In this document: positions 35,909 through 45,831 of the stretch, one piece after another | Layout: each line of letters begins with the position of its first letter | Numbering within the stretch: position 1 is the first letter of the stretch | Assembly (NCBI RefSeq): GCF_027922305.1 | Contig: NZ_BSFK01000005.1 | Span: 186,001 to 250,000 of the forward strand | Direction: 5' to 3' | Length of the DNA: 64,000 bases | Origin: Methylopila jiangsuensis | GTDB taxonomy: Bacteria; Pseudomonadota; Alphaproteobacteria; Rhizobiales; Methylopilaceae | The notes under the pieces: generated by a model | The model's input: the letters and a program-made list of their open reading frames with translations, nothing else | The model's database searches: none | Told to the model about the DNA's origin: nothing | Position numbers and translations under genes: made by a program

Positions 35909-37206
35909 CGCCCGCCTTCGTCGTCGCCGCGCCCGCGAGCGGGCAGGGCAAGACCACGGTGACGCTCGGCCTGCTGCGCGCCTTCCGCGACGCCGGGCTC
36001 GCCGTCGCCTCCGCCAAGATCGGGCCGGACTACATCGATCCCCGCTTCCACGCCGCCGCCAGCGGCCGCCCCTGCTTCAACCTCGATGGCTGGGCCATGC
36101 GCCGGGAGCGGCTGCTTTCGCTCGCGGCCGAGGCCTCCACGGGCGCGGAGCTGATGGTGGTCGAGGGCGTCATGGGCCTGTTCGATCATGCGGCCGAGCC
36201 CGGCGTCGAAGGCCATGGCGGCGCCGGCGAGGTGGCGAAGACGCTCGGGGTTCCGGTGGTTCTGGTGGTGGATGTGGGCGGCATGGCGCAGTCGGTCGGC
36301 GCGCTCGCCGACGGCTTCCGCCGCCGCGATCCCGATGTGGAGGTGGCGGGCGTGATCCTGAACCGGGTCGCGAGCCCGCGCCACGAACAGCTCGCCCGCG
36401 ACGGCTGCGCGGAGGCTGGCGTGCCGGTGCTCGGCGCGCTGCCGCGCCGTGCGGAGCTGAAAACGCCGTCGCGCCATCTCGGTCTCGTGCAGGCGGAGGA
36501 GCATGGCGATCTGGAAAGCTTCATCGCCACGGCGGCCCGGGCGGCCGCCGACCATATCGACCTTGCGGCGCTGAAGGCGCTCGCCCGCCCGATCGCCTGG
36601 GGAGGGACCCGCGCCACGCCCCCGGTCGCGCCGCCGCTCGGCTCCCGCATCGCGGTGGCGGACGACGTGGCGTTCCGCTTCGCCTATCCGCATCTCCTGC
36701 TTGCCTGGCGGGAGGCGGGCGCGGAGATCGTCCCGTTCTCGCCGCTCGCCGACCAAGTGCCGGACGAGAGCGCTGACGCGGTCTATCTGCCCGGCGGCTA
36801 TCCGGAGCTTCACGCCGGCCGGCTCGCCTCCGCCTCCCGCTTCGCGCGAGGCATGCGCGACGCGGTGGAGCGCGGCGCCGTGGTCTATGGCGAGTGCGGC
36901 GGCTACATGACGCTGGGCGACGGGCTGGTGGACGCCGACGGCGTCCGCCACGCCATGCTGGGCCTGCTCAGGCTCGAAACCTCCTTCGCCGCCCGCCGTC
37001 TGCATCTCGGCTACGCCCATGCGCGGCTCGCGGCGCCGGGACCGCTCGGCCCAAAGGGCGCCCACTACCGCGCCCACGAGTTCCACTACGCCGCCACGCT
37101 GTCGGAGGAGGGCGCGCCGCTGTTCGCGCTCGACGGCGGCGGAACCCGCGGGCTGGTTCAGGGAACGGTGTCCGGCTCGTTCCTGCACGTCATCGACGGC
37201 GGCTGA
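35905..37206 (+). CDS. cobB: Hydrogenobyrinic acid a,c-diamide synthase
   Basis: ATP- and glutamine-dependent amidase of 433 residues. The N-terminal dethiobiotin-synthetase-like domain has the P-loop PASGQGKTTVTLGLL and KIGPDYIDPRFH; the C-terminal domain is a class I glutamine amidotransferase with the nucleophile in YGECGGYMTLG and a terminal HVIDG. It amidates the a and c acetates before cobalt insertion by CobNST. Coupled to cobA by ATGA. Confidence 0.95.
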   Translation: MTPAFVVAAPASGQGKTTVTLGLLRAFRDAGLAVASAKIGPDYIDPRFHAAASGRPCFNLDGWAMRRERLLSLAAEASTGAELMVVEGVMGLFDHAAEPGVEGHGGAGEVAKTLGVPVVLVVDVGGMAQSVGALADGFRRRDPDVEVAGVILNRVASPRHEQLARDGCAEAGVPVLGALPRRAELKTPSRHLGLVQAEEHGDLESFIATAARAAADHIDLAALKALARPIAWGGTRATPPVAPPLGSRIAVADDVAFRFAYPHLLLAWREAGAEIVPFSPLADQVPDESADAVYLPGGYPELHAGRLASASRFARGMRDAVERGAVVYGECGGYMTLGDGLVDADGVRHAMLGLLRLETSFAARRLHLGYAHARLAAPGPLGPKGAHYRAHEFHYAATLSEEGAPLFALDGGGTRGLVQGTVSGSFLHVIDGG

Positions 37207-37215
37207 ACGGCGGCG

Positions 37216-37617
37216 TCAGGCCTCCTCGGGCGGGGGCGGCTCCACCAGCGCGTGGGCGCGGCCCGGCGGCGGCAGGCGCGCCACGGTGTTCTTGCGCACC
37301 TTTTCCGGGCGGGCCCGCCAGGGTGGCACGCCGTCGGCGCTTTCCGCATGGGCGCGGGCGAAGGCGGCGAGGTCCGCCGCGTCATCCGCCGTCAGGCCGC
37401 CGATGACATAGGCGAACTTGCCATCCGCCGCGACCGTCGCCGCGCAGCCGCGCGCGCAGGCCGACAGGCAGGCGATGGCGTTCACCTCGGCGTCTTCGCC
37501 CGCGAGCGCCTGCGCCGCGGCGCGGGCGAGGCGGGCGCCCTCCGGCTCGCCTTCGCGCGGCGCGCCCTCGGGCCGGCAGGTGCGGCAGACCGTGACGGTG
37601 ACGGCTTTCCCGCTCAC
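37216..37617 (-). CDS. DUF1636-type metal-binding protein in the cobalamin locus
   Basis: A 133-residue cytosolic protein with cysteine pairs VCRTC near the N-terminus and CLSACARGC around residues 50-58, in the ferredoxin-like (2Fe-2S or metal) pattern of DUF1636. Members often lie near cobalamin or CobW genes; the function is not established. It starts at GTG 37617. It is transcribed against its neighbours cobB and cobD, so it has its own promoter. The C-terminal 40 residues are Pro/Arg-rich. Confidence 0.78.
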   Translation of the reverse strand: MSGKAVTVTVCRTCRPEGAPREGEPEGARLARAAAQALAGEDAEVNAIACLSACARGCAATVAADGKFAYVIGGLTADDAADLAAFARAHAESADGVPPWRARPEKVRKNTVARLPPPGRAHALVEPPPPEEA

Positions 37618-37727
37618 GCCGCCGGCGCTCCGCGCGCCGTCAGGGACCGCGAACCGCAGGCGCCGGACCGATTTGACCTTGGCCGGATTCTGCCCAAAGT
37701 GTGAGCGCTGAAGGGGAGACAGACGGC

Positions 37728-38714
37728 ATGCGGCATGGGGGCGATCTCGCGGAGGCGGGCGCGGCGTTCGGCGTTCCGCCGAAGGGCTGGCTCGACCTCT
37801 CCACCGGCGTCAACCCCTACGCATACCAGCTCCCGCCGTTTTCATCCGAAAGCCTGACGCGCCTGCCCCAGAAGGCGGCGCTGGACCGGCTGCTCGCCGC
37901 CGCCCGCAAGGCCTATGGCTGGGCCGACGACACGCCGGTCTGCGCCGGGCCCGGCTCCCAGGCCATGATCCAGCTTCTGCCGTACCTCCGGTTCCGCAAG
38001 ACCGTGGTGGTGCTCGGCCCGACCTATGGCGAGCACGCCTTCCAGTGGGCGCGGGCCGGCCACGAGGTGCGCGAGGCCAAGACGCTGGGCGAGATCGGCC
38101 AGCCGGACGTGGTGGTGGTGGTGAACCCCAACAACCCCACCGGCCGCATCGCCTCGCCCAAGGCGCTGGCCAAGGTCGCCGACGAACTCGCGGCGCGCGA
38201 CGGGCTGCTGGTGATCGACGAGGCTTTCGCGGACGCCAACCCGGACGTGAGCTTCGGGGGCCGGCTGAACGGCCGCAAGGCGATCGTGCTGCGTTCCTTC
38301 GGCAAGTTCTTCGGCCTGCCGGGCGTGCGGCTCGGCTTCGCCGCCGGCGACGAGGAGATGGTGACCGAGCTCGCCGCCGAGCTCGGGCCCTGGCCGGTGT
38401 CCGGCCCGGCGCTGGAGGCGGGCGCCGCGGCGCTTGGCGACGAGGCGTGGATCTCCAGCATGCGGCTGCGCCTGTCGGTGGAGGCCATGCGGCTCGACGA
38501 CCTGCTCGGCGCGTGCGGCTTCACCATCATCGGCGGCACCGACCTGTTCCGCACCGCCCGCCACGCGCGCGCGCCCGAAATCCATGCGGCGCTGGCCCGC
38601 GCCGGCGTGTGGACCCGCCGCTTTGACGAGCGGGCGGACGAGCTGCGCTTCGGCCTGCCCGGCGGCGACGAGGCCTACGAACGCTTCGCGACCGCGCTGC
38701 GCGCCGCCGTCTGA
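37728..38714 (+). CDS. cobD: L-threonine-O-3-phosphate decarboxylase (CobC/CobD family)
   Basis: PLP enzyme that makes (R)-1-amino-2-propanol phosphate, the aminopropanol arm of cobalamin. The 328-residue aminotransferase-fold protein has NPNNPTGRIASP, VIDEAFADANPD, and the PLP lysine in [21 protein letters not shown] lies upstream of the ATG at 37728; a GTG at 37701 is possible but its lead is not family-like. Named cobC in the Pseudomonas scheme. Followed six bases later by cbiB. Confidence 0.92.
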   Translation: MRHGGDLAEAGAAFGVPPKGWLDLSTGVNPYAYQLPPFSSESLTRLPQKAALDRLLAAARKAYGWADDTPVCAGPGSQAMIQLLPYLRFRKTVVVLGPTYGEHAFQWARAGHEVREAKTLGEIGQPDVVVVVNPNNPTGRIASPKALAKVADELAARDGLLVIDEAFADANPDVSFGGRLNGRKAIVLRSFGKFFGLPGVRLGFAAGDEEMVTELAAELGPWPVSGPALEAGAAALGDEAWISSMRLRLSVEAMRLDDLLGACGFTIIGGTDLFRTARHARAPEIHAALARAGVWTRRFDERADELRFGLPGGDEAYERFATALRAAV

Positions 38715-38720
38715 CGGGCC

Positions 38721-39692
38721 ATGGATCTCGCCCACAACGCCGCGGTCATCCTGATCGCCCTGCTCATCGACGCCGTGGTGGGCGACCCCGACGCGGTGTG
38801 GCGCCGCTTCGCCCATCCGGTGGCGCTCATCGGCCGCGCCATCGGCTGGGCCGACGCGCGCTTCAACCGGCTGGAGCTGGACGAGGCCGTGCGCCGGCGC
38901 CGGGGCGTGTGGACGCTGGTCGCGCTGGTGGTTTCGGCCTTCGCGGTGGGCGTCGCCATCAGCTGGTCGCTGCGGGGCCTGCCCTATGGCGTGCTGATCG
39001 AGGGCGCGATCGCCAGCGTCTTCCTGGCCCAGAACAGCCTGCACCGCCATGTGTCGGCCGTGCTGAAGGCGTGGCGCGCGGGCGGGCTCGAGGCGGCCCG
39101 GACCGCGGTGTCCATGATCGTGGGGCGCGACCCGAAGCGGCTGGACGAGGCCGGCGTCGCCCGCGCGGCGATCGAATCCTGCGCCGAGAACTTCGCCGAC
39201 GGCGTGATCGCCCCCATGGTCTGGGGCGTGGCGCTCGGCCTGCCGGGCCTGATCGCCTACAAGGCCATCAACACCGCCGACAGCATGATCGGCCACAATT
39301 CCGAGCGGCATCGCGCCTTCGGCTGGGCCTCCGCCCGCTTCGACGACTGGGTGAACCTCGCCCCTGCGCGGCTGTCTGGCGCGCTGATCGTGCTGGCCGC
39401 GCTGCTCACGGGGCGGCCGTGGCGGGAGGCGTGGCGGGCCATGCTGCGGGACGCGCCCCGTCACGCCTCGCCCAACGCCGGCTGGCCGGAGGCGGCCATG
39501 GGCGGCGCGCTCGGCCTCGCGCTGGCGGGACCCCGCGTCTATGCCGGCGTGAAGGTGGACGATCCCTACATGAACGCGGGCGGCGGGCCGGCGCGGATGG
39601 AGGACATCTCCCGCGCGCTCGCCCTGTTCCGCGCCGCGTGTCTGCTGGGCGCAGTGGCGGTGGCGGCGGTCTGGCTGCTGGTCTCGGCCTGA
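38721..39692 (+). CDS. cbiB: Adenosylcobinamide-phosphate synthase (CbiB)
   Basis: Integral membrane enzyme of 323 residues that joins the aminopropanol phosphate arm to adenosylcobyric acid. It shows LLIDAVVGDPDAVWRRFAHP, the conserved ARAAIESCAENFADGVIAP, and NTADSMIGHNSERH, with about five membrane segments. Called cobD in the Pseudomonas scheme. It converges on cobQ with ten bases between the stops. Confidence 0.94.
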   Translation: MDLAHNAAVILIALLIDAVVGDPDAVWRRFAHPVALIGRAIGWADARFNRLELDEAVRRRRGVWTLVALVVSAFAVGVAISWSLRGLPYGVLIEGAIASVFLAQNSLHRHVSAVLKAWRAGGLEAARTAVSMIVGRDPKRLDEAGVARAAIESCAENFADGVIAPMVWGVALGLPGLIAYKAINTADSMIGHNSERHRAFGWASARFDDWVNLAPARLSGALIVLAALLTGRPWREAWRAMLRDAPRHASPNAGWPEAAMGGALGLALAGPRVYAGVKVDDPYMNAGGGPARMEDISRALALFRAACLLGAVAVAAVWLLVSA

Positions 39693-39702
39693 GCCTCGTC
39701 CT

Positions 39703-41172
39703 TCAGACCCCGGTGCGGGCGATCGCCAGCAGGCGCTCCACGTCGAGATGGGCGGCCAGATGGTCGGCGAGCGCGTCCAGCGTGGCGTCCACCGTCGCCT
39801 CGTAGCGGAAGCCCGCGTCCGTGACGCCGAAGCCCGCGAGATAGGCCCGGCGGAAGCCGTCCGCCGCGAACACGCCGTGGAGATAGGCCCCCGTCACCCG
39901 CCCGTCCGGCGAGGCGGCGCCTTCGGGCAGCCCCTCCACGTCGAACGGCGCCCGGGCCGTGTCCGGCCCCTCGGTGCGGCCCATGTGGATCTCGTAGGCC
40001 TCCACCGTCTCGCCGCTCGCCCGGTGCCGCCCGGCGACGCGGGCGAGGCGCTTGTGGGCGCCGAGCGTGGTCTCCACGTCCAGCAGCCCGAGGCCCTCCA
40101 CCCGCGCGGGCGGGCCTTCCACCCCGTCCGGGTCGGCGATGACGCGGCCGAGCATCTGGTAGCCGCCGCAGAGGCCCAGCACCCGCCCGCCGCGGCGCGC
40201 ATGGGCGCGGATGTCCGCGTCCCAGCCGAAGGCCCGCAGGGCGGCGAGGTCCGCGATGGTGGCCTTGGAGCCGGGGATCAGCACCAGATCGGTTTCCGGC
40301 GGCAGCGGCGCGCCATGTTCCAGCAGCGTGAGCGCCACGGAAGGTTCGAGCCGGAGCGGATCGAGGTCGTCGAAATTGGCGATGCGCGGCAGCACGGGAA
40401 CCGCGATCCGGACGACGCCGTCGCGCCGCCCGGCGCGGGAGGCGAGATCTTCGGAGTCCTCCGCCGGCAGCCGGCCCGCATCCGCGAACCAGGGCGCGAT
40501 CCCGAGCGAGGGCCAGCCGGTGCGCTCCGAGATGATGCGCATCCCTTCATTGAACAGGCGAGGATCACCCCGGAAGCGGTTGATAAGAAAGGCTTTGATC
40601 AGGCGGTTGTCATCGTCCGACAGCAGCGCCTGCGTGCCCACGAGCGTGGCGATCACGCCGCCGCGGTCGATGTCGCCGATCAGCGCCACGGGCACGTCGG
40701 CCGCGGCGGCGAAGCCCATGTTGGCGATGTCGCCGGCGCGCAGGTTCGCCTCCGCCGCGCTGCCGGCGCCCTCCACCAGCACCAGATCGGCCCCCTCCGA
40801 CACCCGCGCGAAGCTGTCGAGCACCGCCGGCATCAGGTCCGGCTTCAGGTCCCAGTAGGCCCGGCCGCGATAGGAGCCGAGCCGCTTGCCCTGCACCACC
40901 ACCTGCGAGCCGGTCTCGCTCTCGGGCTTCAGCAGCACCGGGTTCATGTGGACGGAGGGCTCGATCCCGCAGGCGCGGGCCTGCAGCGCCTGCGCCCGGC
41001 CGATCTCGCCGCCGTCGGCGGTGACGGCGGCGTTGTTCGACATGTTCTGCGGCTTGAACGGCGCGACCTTCAGCCCCCGCCGCGCGAACAGCCGGCACAG
41101 GCCCGCCACGATCAGCGACTTGCCGACGTTGGAGCCGGTGCCCTGGAACATGACGGCGGGGGTCGAAGGCAT
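39703..41172 (-). CDS. cobQ: Cobyric acid synthase
   Basis: Amidates positions b, d, e and g of adenosylcobyrinic diamide. The 489-residue protein has the dethiobiotin-synthetase-like N-domain ([33 protein letters not shown]) and a glutamine amidotransferase C-domain ([12 protein letters not shown], and GAYLHGVF near the end). It lies 11 bases after cobO. Last gene of the riboswitch-controlled operon. Confidence 0.96.
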   Translation of the reverse strand: MPSTPAVMFQGTGSNVGKSLIVAGLCRLFARRGLKVAPFKPQNMSNNAAVTADGGEIGRAQALQARACGIEPSVHMNPVLLKPESETGSQVVVQGKRLGSYRGRAYWDLKPDLMPAVLDSFARVSEGADLVLVEGAGSAAEANLRAGDIANMGFAAAADVPVALIGDIDRGGVIATLVGTQALLSDDDNRLIKAFLINRFRGDPRLFNEGMRIISERTGWPSLGIAPWFADAGRLPAEDSEDLASRAGRRDGVVRIAVPVLPRIANFDDLDPLRLEPSVALTLLEHGAPLPPETDLVLIPGSKATIADLAALRAFGWDADIRAHARRGGRVLGLCGGYQMLGRVIADPDGVEGPPARVEGLGLLDVETTLGAHKRLARVAGRHRASGETVEAYEIHMGRTEGPDTARAPFDVEGLPEGAASPDGRVTGAYLHGVFAADGFRRAYLAGFGVTDAGFRYEATVDATLDALADHLAAHLDVERLLAIARTGV

Positions 41173-41183
41173 GACGGCGGCTT

Positions 41184-41786
41184 TCAGAACTCGATGCCCG
41201 CCTGCGCCTTCACGCCGTCGCGGAACGGGTGCTTCACCTGCGTCATCTCGGTGACGAGGTCGGCCTGCTCGATCAGTTCGTCCTTGGCGTTGCGGCCGGT
41301 GACGACCACGTGGGTCCCTTCCGGCCGGGCGGCGAGGACGGACAGCACCTCCGCGAGGTCGAGATAGTCGTAGCGCAGCACGATGTTCAGTTCGTCCAGG
41401 ATCACCAGCCTGATCGCGGGATCGGCGATGAAGCGCTTGGACATCTCCCACGCCTCGCGCGCGGCGCGGATGTCGCGCTCCCGGTCCTGGGTCTCCCAGG
41501 TGAAGCCCTCGCCCATGGCGTGGACCTCCACCTGATCCGGGAACGTCCGCAGCAGGTCGCGCTCGCCGCTCTCCCACGGGCCCTTGATGAACTGCACCAC
41601 GCCCACCTTCTGCCCATGGGCGATGGCGCGCATGGCCATGCCGAAGGCGGCGGTGGACTTGCCCTTGCCCTTGCCGGTGTGGACGATCAGCAGGCCCTTC
41701 TCCACCTGCCGCTCGGCGACGATCTTGTCCTGATGCTCCTTGCGCTTCTTCATCTTCTCCGCGTAGCGGGCGGCGTCTTCGGTCAT
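41184..41786 (-). CDS. cobO: Cob(I)yrinic acid a,c-diamide adenosyltransferase
   Basis: CobA/CobO/BtuR-type ATP:corrinoid adenosyltransferase of 200 residues. P-loop [14 protein letters not shown], then [15 protein letters not shown] and [16 protein letters not shown]. The N-terminal 25 residues are a charged helix typical of the family. Lies between cobN and cobQ; the palindromic repeat ending cobN lies 20 bases upstream of its start. Confidence 0.96.
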   Translation of the reverse strand: MTEDAARYAEKMKKRKEHQDKIVAERQVEKGLLIVHTGKGKGKSTAAFGMAMRAIAHGQKVGVVQFIKGPWESGERDLLRTFPDQVEVHAMGEGFTWETQDRERDIRAAREAWEMSKRFIADPAIRLVILDELNIVLRYDYLDLAEVLSVLAARPEGTHVVVTGRNAKDELIEQADLVTEMTQVKHPFRDGVKAQAGIEF

Positions 41787-41803
41787 GGGATCGGTCCTTG
41801 TCC

Positions 41804-44800
41804 TTACCTCTCCCCGGCGGGGAGAGGTCGCGAGGCGAAGCCGAGCGGGTGAGGGGGATGGGCGGTTTCCGGGTGAGGCGGCTCCCCCTCACCCGGCCCT
41901 TCGGGCCGACCTCTCCCCGCCGGGGAGAGGTGCGCCGGGGCGTCCGCCAGCGACTCCAGCTCGCCGCGGGCGCTGTTGCGCGTCGGCCGCCAGAAGCCGC
42001 GGCGTTCGGCGTCGAGGAAGGCGCGGGCCATGGCCGCGAGCGCCGCGGGGTTCGCCTCCGCGATGAAGCCGCGGGTGGCCTCGTCGCCGAGATAGGCGTC
42101 GTAGAGCGCGTCGAACTGGTGGCTGCCCACAGCGTCCGTGGTGGCGGCGAAGCCGGCGAGGTTGGTCACCGTCGCCAGCATCTCCGCCGCGCCCTTGTGG
42201 CCGTGCTCCCGCATGGCGGCGATCCATTTGGGGTTCGTGGCGCGGGCGCGCATGACCAGCGCGATCTCGTCCTTGAGCGTGCGGACGACCGGCGTCTCCA
42301 TGCGCGAGGTGTCGAGATGATAGAGCGCGGGCGCCGAGCCCCGCAGCGCCTCGATGGCGGCGGATAGGCCGCCGGCGAACTCGTGCACGTCGTCCGAGTC
42401 CAGCAGGTCGAACTCGCGGGCGTCCTGGGTCTGCACCACGCCGTCCACGTTCCGGGCCATGGCCTCCAGCGCGGCCCGGTCCGGCGCGCCTTCCACCCCT
42501 TGCGCGTAGGCGAAGCCGCTGGCGGCGAGGTAGGCGCGGCCGAGATCGTCGCGGGTCTCCCACGCGCCCTGATCCAGCAGCGGCGCAAGCCCCGTCCCAT
42601 AGGCGCCGGGCCGCGCGCCGAACACGCTGTGGCCGGCGCGGCCGGCTTCCGCCTCCGCCTTCAGCCGGGCGGCGACGGGGTTCGACTCGTCGTCCTCGGG
42701 CAGCGCGCCCACGAGCCGCACCGCCTCGTCGATCAGGTCGATCTGGAACGGGAAGGCGTCGCGGAAGAAGCCCGAGATGCGGAACAGCACGTCCACCCGC
42801 GGGCGCTTCAGTTCGGCGAGCGTCAGCGGGACGAGGCCAACCACCCGCGACGAGCCCGCCTCCCATTGCGGCGCGACGCCGAGCAGGGCCAGAGCCTGGG
42901 CGATGTCGTCGCCGCCGGTGCGCATGTTGGCGGTCCCCCAGGCGGAGAGCGCCAGCCGCTTCGGCCATTCGCCGTGGTCCTGATAGTGCCGGCGGCACAG
43001 CGTGTCCGCGGCGGCGCGCCCGAGCCGCCACGCGGCTTCGGTGGGGGCGGAGCGGGGATCAAGCGCGAAGAAGTTCCGCCCCGTGGGCAGGGCGTCGAGC
43101 CGGGCGCGGGTGGGCGCGCCGGAGGGACCGGGCGCCACGAAGCGGCCGTCCAGCGCCCGCAGGAACCCGTCGATCTCGGCGGCGCCCGAGGCGTCCACCC
43201 GCGGGGCCACCACCTCGCGCAGCTCCCGCAGCACGGCGGAGGCGGCGGGGTATGCGCTCAGACCTACGCCGTCATGCCCGAGCCTGTCTCGGGCATCCAC
43301 GACTTCGGCCGGCGAAGGCGACCGCGCAAGGAAATCGTGGATGCCCGGCTTCGCCGGGCATGACGGTTGAAGCGTCTCCGCCGCCGCCTGCACCAGCCGG
43401 AGCGCCAGAAGCTCCAGCCGCTCCAGCGTGTCGCCGGCCGTGCGCCACGGATCGGCGGAGACCTCCGCCAGCGCGGCCGGGCGCGGGCCGTCCCAGCGGG
43501 CGGCGAGGTCGGCGTTGAGCGGGTCGAAGCCGTCGAGGTTCAGGTCGGCGGCGAGCGCCCGCGTCAGCGAGGCGTCCTCGGGGCGCGGCCCGCGGGGGCT
43601 CCGCACCAGCGCCGCCAGCAGCTCCGCCCGCTTCGCGCCCACGGGCGAGCGGCCGAACACATGCAGGCCGTTGCGCACCTGCAGCTCCTTCACCTCGCAC
43701 AGGAAGGCGTCGAGCTTGGTCAGGGCGTCGTCGGGATCGTCGGCGATGGAGAAGCCACAGTCGCGGTCGAGACCGAGGCTCGCGGCGCGGGCGAGGATCT
43801 CCTTGCCCAGCGTCGCCGCCCGGCGCGGGTCGAGCCCCTGCGCTTCGGCGTATTCGTCCACCAGCGTCTCCACCTCGCGCAGCGCGGCGGTTCCCTCCGC
43901 GCGCGCCAGCGGCGGCGTCAGATGGTCGACGATGACCGCCGAGGCCCGGCGTTTGGCCGCGGCGCCCTCGCCGGGGTCGTTGACGATGAAGGGGTAGACA
44001 TGGGGCAGGGGGCCGAGCGCCACCTCCGGCCCGCATTCCGCCGACAGCGCCAGCGCCTTGCCCGGCAGCCACTCCAGATTGCCGTGCTTGCCCACATGCA
44101 CGACCGCCTGAACGCCGAACGCCTTCCTGAGCCAGACGTAGAAGGCGAGATGGCCGTGGGGCGGCGGCAGGTCGGGATCGTGATGGGCGGCCTTGGGGTC
44201 GAGATCGAAGCCGCGCGACGGCTGCACGCCGAGAACGACGTTTCCGTAAGCCCGCGCCGCCAGCCGGAAGCCGCCGGCCCGCGCGTCGAAGCCGGGATCG
44301 GCCTCGGGCGCGCCCCAGCGGGCGACGATCTTCTCCCGCACGGCGGCGGGCAGGGCGGCGAGAAAGGCGGCGTAGTCGGCGAGGGGGAGGTGAGCGGCGG
44401 CGCCGTCCGGCGCGGTCGGCGAGGTCAGCGCCGCCGTCATCTCGGCCACCACCTCTGCGCCGCTGTCCGGCGCGCTGTCCGTCCTGTAGCCCGCGTCCCT
44501 GAGCGCGCCGAGCAGGACGGCGGCGCTTTCGGGCGTGTCCAGGCCGACGCCGTTGGCGAGCCGGGCGGTTCCGGTCGGGTAGTTGGCGAGGATCAGCGCC
44601 ACCTTGCGCTTCTCCCGCGGCGTCGCCCGCAAGGCGGCCCAGTTGGCGGCGAGATCGGCTACGAAGGCGACGCGGTCCTCCGCCGCCTCGAAGGCGACGA
44701 TCTCGGTTTCGGTGGCGGGGTCGAACCGGCCGGCGGTCTTGAAGCCGATGGCGCGGGTGAAGATGCGGCCGTCGATCTCCGGCAGCGCCACCGTCATGGC

Positions 44801-45742
44801 GAGGTCGCGGGCGCCGAGGCCCCGGGGCGAGGCCTCCCACGTCGCCCGGTCCATGCCGGCGAGCGCCACCTGCAACACCGGAGCATCGGCGGAATCGAGC
44901 GGCGAGCCCGCCCAGGCCGCGCCGGGTTTCGAGACCGCGAAGGCGGTGGCGTTCAGCACCACGGCGGGGCGCGCCGCCGCGAAGGTCTGGCGCACGAAGT
45001 CCGCGGCCGCGGCCTCCTTCAGCGACGAGACGAAGATCGGCAGGGGCCCGAGCCCGCGTTGAGCGAGCGCGTCGACGAGCGCGTCGATGGCCGCGACGTC
45101 GCCCGCCTGAAACTGCGCCCGGTAGAACACGATCGGGGCCGCGGCCGCGCCGTCCGGCCAGCGGGCGCGGACGGCGTCGAGGTCCGGCGCCGTCAGGCCC
45201 GGATAATAGAGCCCGGCCGGCGGCGTCGGGATGGGGGCGGCGTCGGCGGGCGCGCCCTCGAGCCAGCGCGCGCAGGTCCGGAGCGCGGCGGCGAGGTTGT
45301 CCGGCCCGCCTTCCGAAAGCAGCCGCCACAGCGTCTCCGCCTCGGCCGGCGGCACCGTGGAGCGGGCGATCAGCTCCGGATCGGCGTTGTGGCAGCCGGG
45401 CATGACCGCGAGCTTCACGCCGTGGCGCTTCGCGATGCGGACCGCCTCCTCGACGCCGTAGGGCCAGTAGGCCGCGCCGCCCAGCAGCCGCAGCGCCACC
45501 AGCTTCGAGCGGGCGACCGTCTTCTCCAGAAACAGGTCCACCGACATGTTGTGGCGCAGCTTCAGCAGGCTCGCGAGCCGGAGCGTCGGCGCGCCCGCGT
45601 CCAGCGCCGCATGCGCCCGGGCGAGGCCCGCGATCTCCGTGTCGGCGGCGGAGACGATCACCACGTCGGCCGGCGACAGGTCGAGATCGACCGCCTCCGT
45701 CCCGTCGCCGATCGGCTGTCCCTGCGCCTTCAGAAGATGCAT
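41804..45742 (-). CDS. cobN: Cobaltochelatase large subunit with repeat-derived insert and tail
   Basis: Large subunit of the aerobic ATP-dependent CobNST chelatase that inserts cobalt into hydrogenobyrinic diamide. At 1312 residues it shows the CobN/magnesium-chelatase H features ([72 protein letters not shown]). Two parts come from repeats. Residues about 793-825 are an in-frame palindromic repeat ([14 protein letters not shown]...). The last ~42 residues (from [16 protein letters not shown] to PAGER) are encoded by a second repeat whose outer edge abuts the stop. Without these the length is near 1240. cobS and cobT are not in the window. The ATG at 45742 lacks a clear ribosome site. Confidence 0.93.
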   Translation of the reverse strand: MHLLKAQGQPIGDGTEAVDLDLSPADVVIVSAADTEIAGLARAHAALDAGAPTLRLASLLKLRHNMSVDLFLEKTVARSKLVALRLLGGAAYWPYGVEEAVRIAKRHGVKLAVMPGCHNADPELIARSTVPPAEAETLWRLLSEGGPDNLAAALRTCARWLEGAPADAAPIPTPPAGLYYPGLTAPDLDAVRARWPDGAAAAPIVFYRAQFQAGDVAAIDALVDALAQRGLGPLPIFVSSLKEAAAADFVRQTFAAARPAVVLNATAFAVSKPGAAWAGSPLDSADAPVLQVALAGMDRATWEASPRGLGARDLAMTVALPEIDGRIFTRAIGFKTAGRFDPATETEIVAFEAAEDRVAFVADLAANWAALRATPREKRKVALILANYPTGTARLANGVGLDTPESAAVLLGALRDAGYRTDSAPDSGAEVVAEMTAALTSPTAPDGAAAHLPLADYAAFLAALPAAVREKIVARWGAPEADPGFDARAGGFRLAARAYGNVVLGVQPSRGFDLDPKAAHHDPDLPPPHGHLAFYVWLRKAFGVQAVVHVGKHGNLEWLPGKALALSAECGPEVALGPLPHVYPFIVNDPGEGAAAKRRASAVIVDHLTPPLARAEGTAALREVETLVDEYAEAQGLDPRRAATLGKEILARAASLGLDRDCGFSIADDPDDALTKLDAFLCEVKELQVRNGLHVFGRSPVGAKRAELLAALVRSPRGPRPEDASLTRALAADLNLDGFDPLNADLAARWDGPRPAALAEVSADPWRTAGDTLERLELLALRLVQAAAETLQPSCPAKPGIHDFLARSPSPAEVVDARDRLGHDGVGLSAYPAASAVLRELREVVAPRVDASGAAEIDGFLRALDGRFVAPGPSGAPTRARLDALPTGRNFFALDPRSAPTEAAWRLGRAAADTLCRRHYQDHGEWPKRLALSAWGTANMRTGGDDIAQALALLGVAPQWEAGSSRVVGLVPLTLAELKRPRVDVLFRISGFFRDAFPFQIDLIDEAVRLVGALPEDDESNPVAARLKAEAEAGRAGHSVFGARPGAYGTGLAPLLDQGAWETRDDLGRAYLAASGFAYAQGVEGAPDRAALEAMARNVDGVVQTQDAREFDLLDSDDVHEFAGGLSAAIEALRGSAPALYHLDTSRMETPVVRTLKDEIALVMRARATNPKWIAAMREHGHKGAAEMLATVTNLAGFAATTDAVGSHQFDALYDAYLGDEATRGFIAEANPAALAAMARAFLDAERRGFWRPTRNSARGELESLADAPAHLSPAGRGRPEGPGEGEPPHPETAHPPHPLGFASRPLPAGER
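41807..41930. repeat. Palindromic repeat, family B, forming the cobN 3' end
   Basis: A 124-base element with near-palindromic ends: CCTCTCCCC-GGCGGGGAGAGG at one side and the same sequence in CCTCTCCCC-GCCGGGGAGAGG at the other. Inner words GGGTGAGG / CCTCACCC add further pairing. The cobN reading frame runs through it and stops at the base next to its edge. Confidence 0.82.
43270..43365. repeat. 96-bp palindromic repeat, family A, copy 3, inside cobN
   Basis: Same outer arms as the intergenic copies (CGTCATGCCCG / CGGGCATGACG), and one mismatch in the first 39 bases against the copy at 18645. At 96 bases it is exactly 32 codons, and the cobN frame is open through it. Confidence 0.9.
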
Positions 45743-45788
45743 GCGTTCGAGCGTCCTTGGTCTTGAACCGGGTAGCCGCCTCTCACTC

Positions 45789-45818
45789 CGTCATGCCCGG
45801 CATGCGCCGCGCATGACG
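45789..45818. repeat. Short derivative of the family A palindromic repeat
   Basis: A 30-base remnant with CGTCATGCCCG on one side and GCGCATGACG on the other, as if the centre of the repeat had been deleted. It lies in the 89-base gap between cobW and cobN. Confidence 0.65.
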
Positions 45819-45831
45819 GCGATGGTCCGCC

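Noticed and set aside
43367-45766. 799-codon plus-strand frame opposite cobN
   Set aside because: Antisense to CobN motifs, Arg/Gly-rich, no ribosome site or domain.
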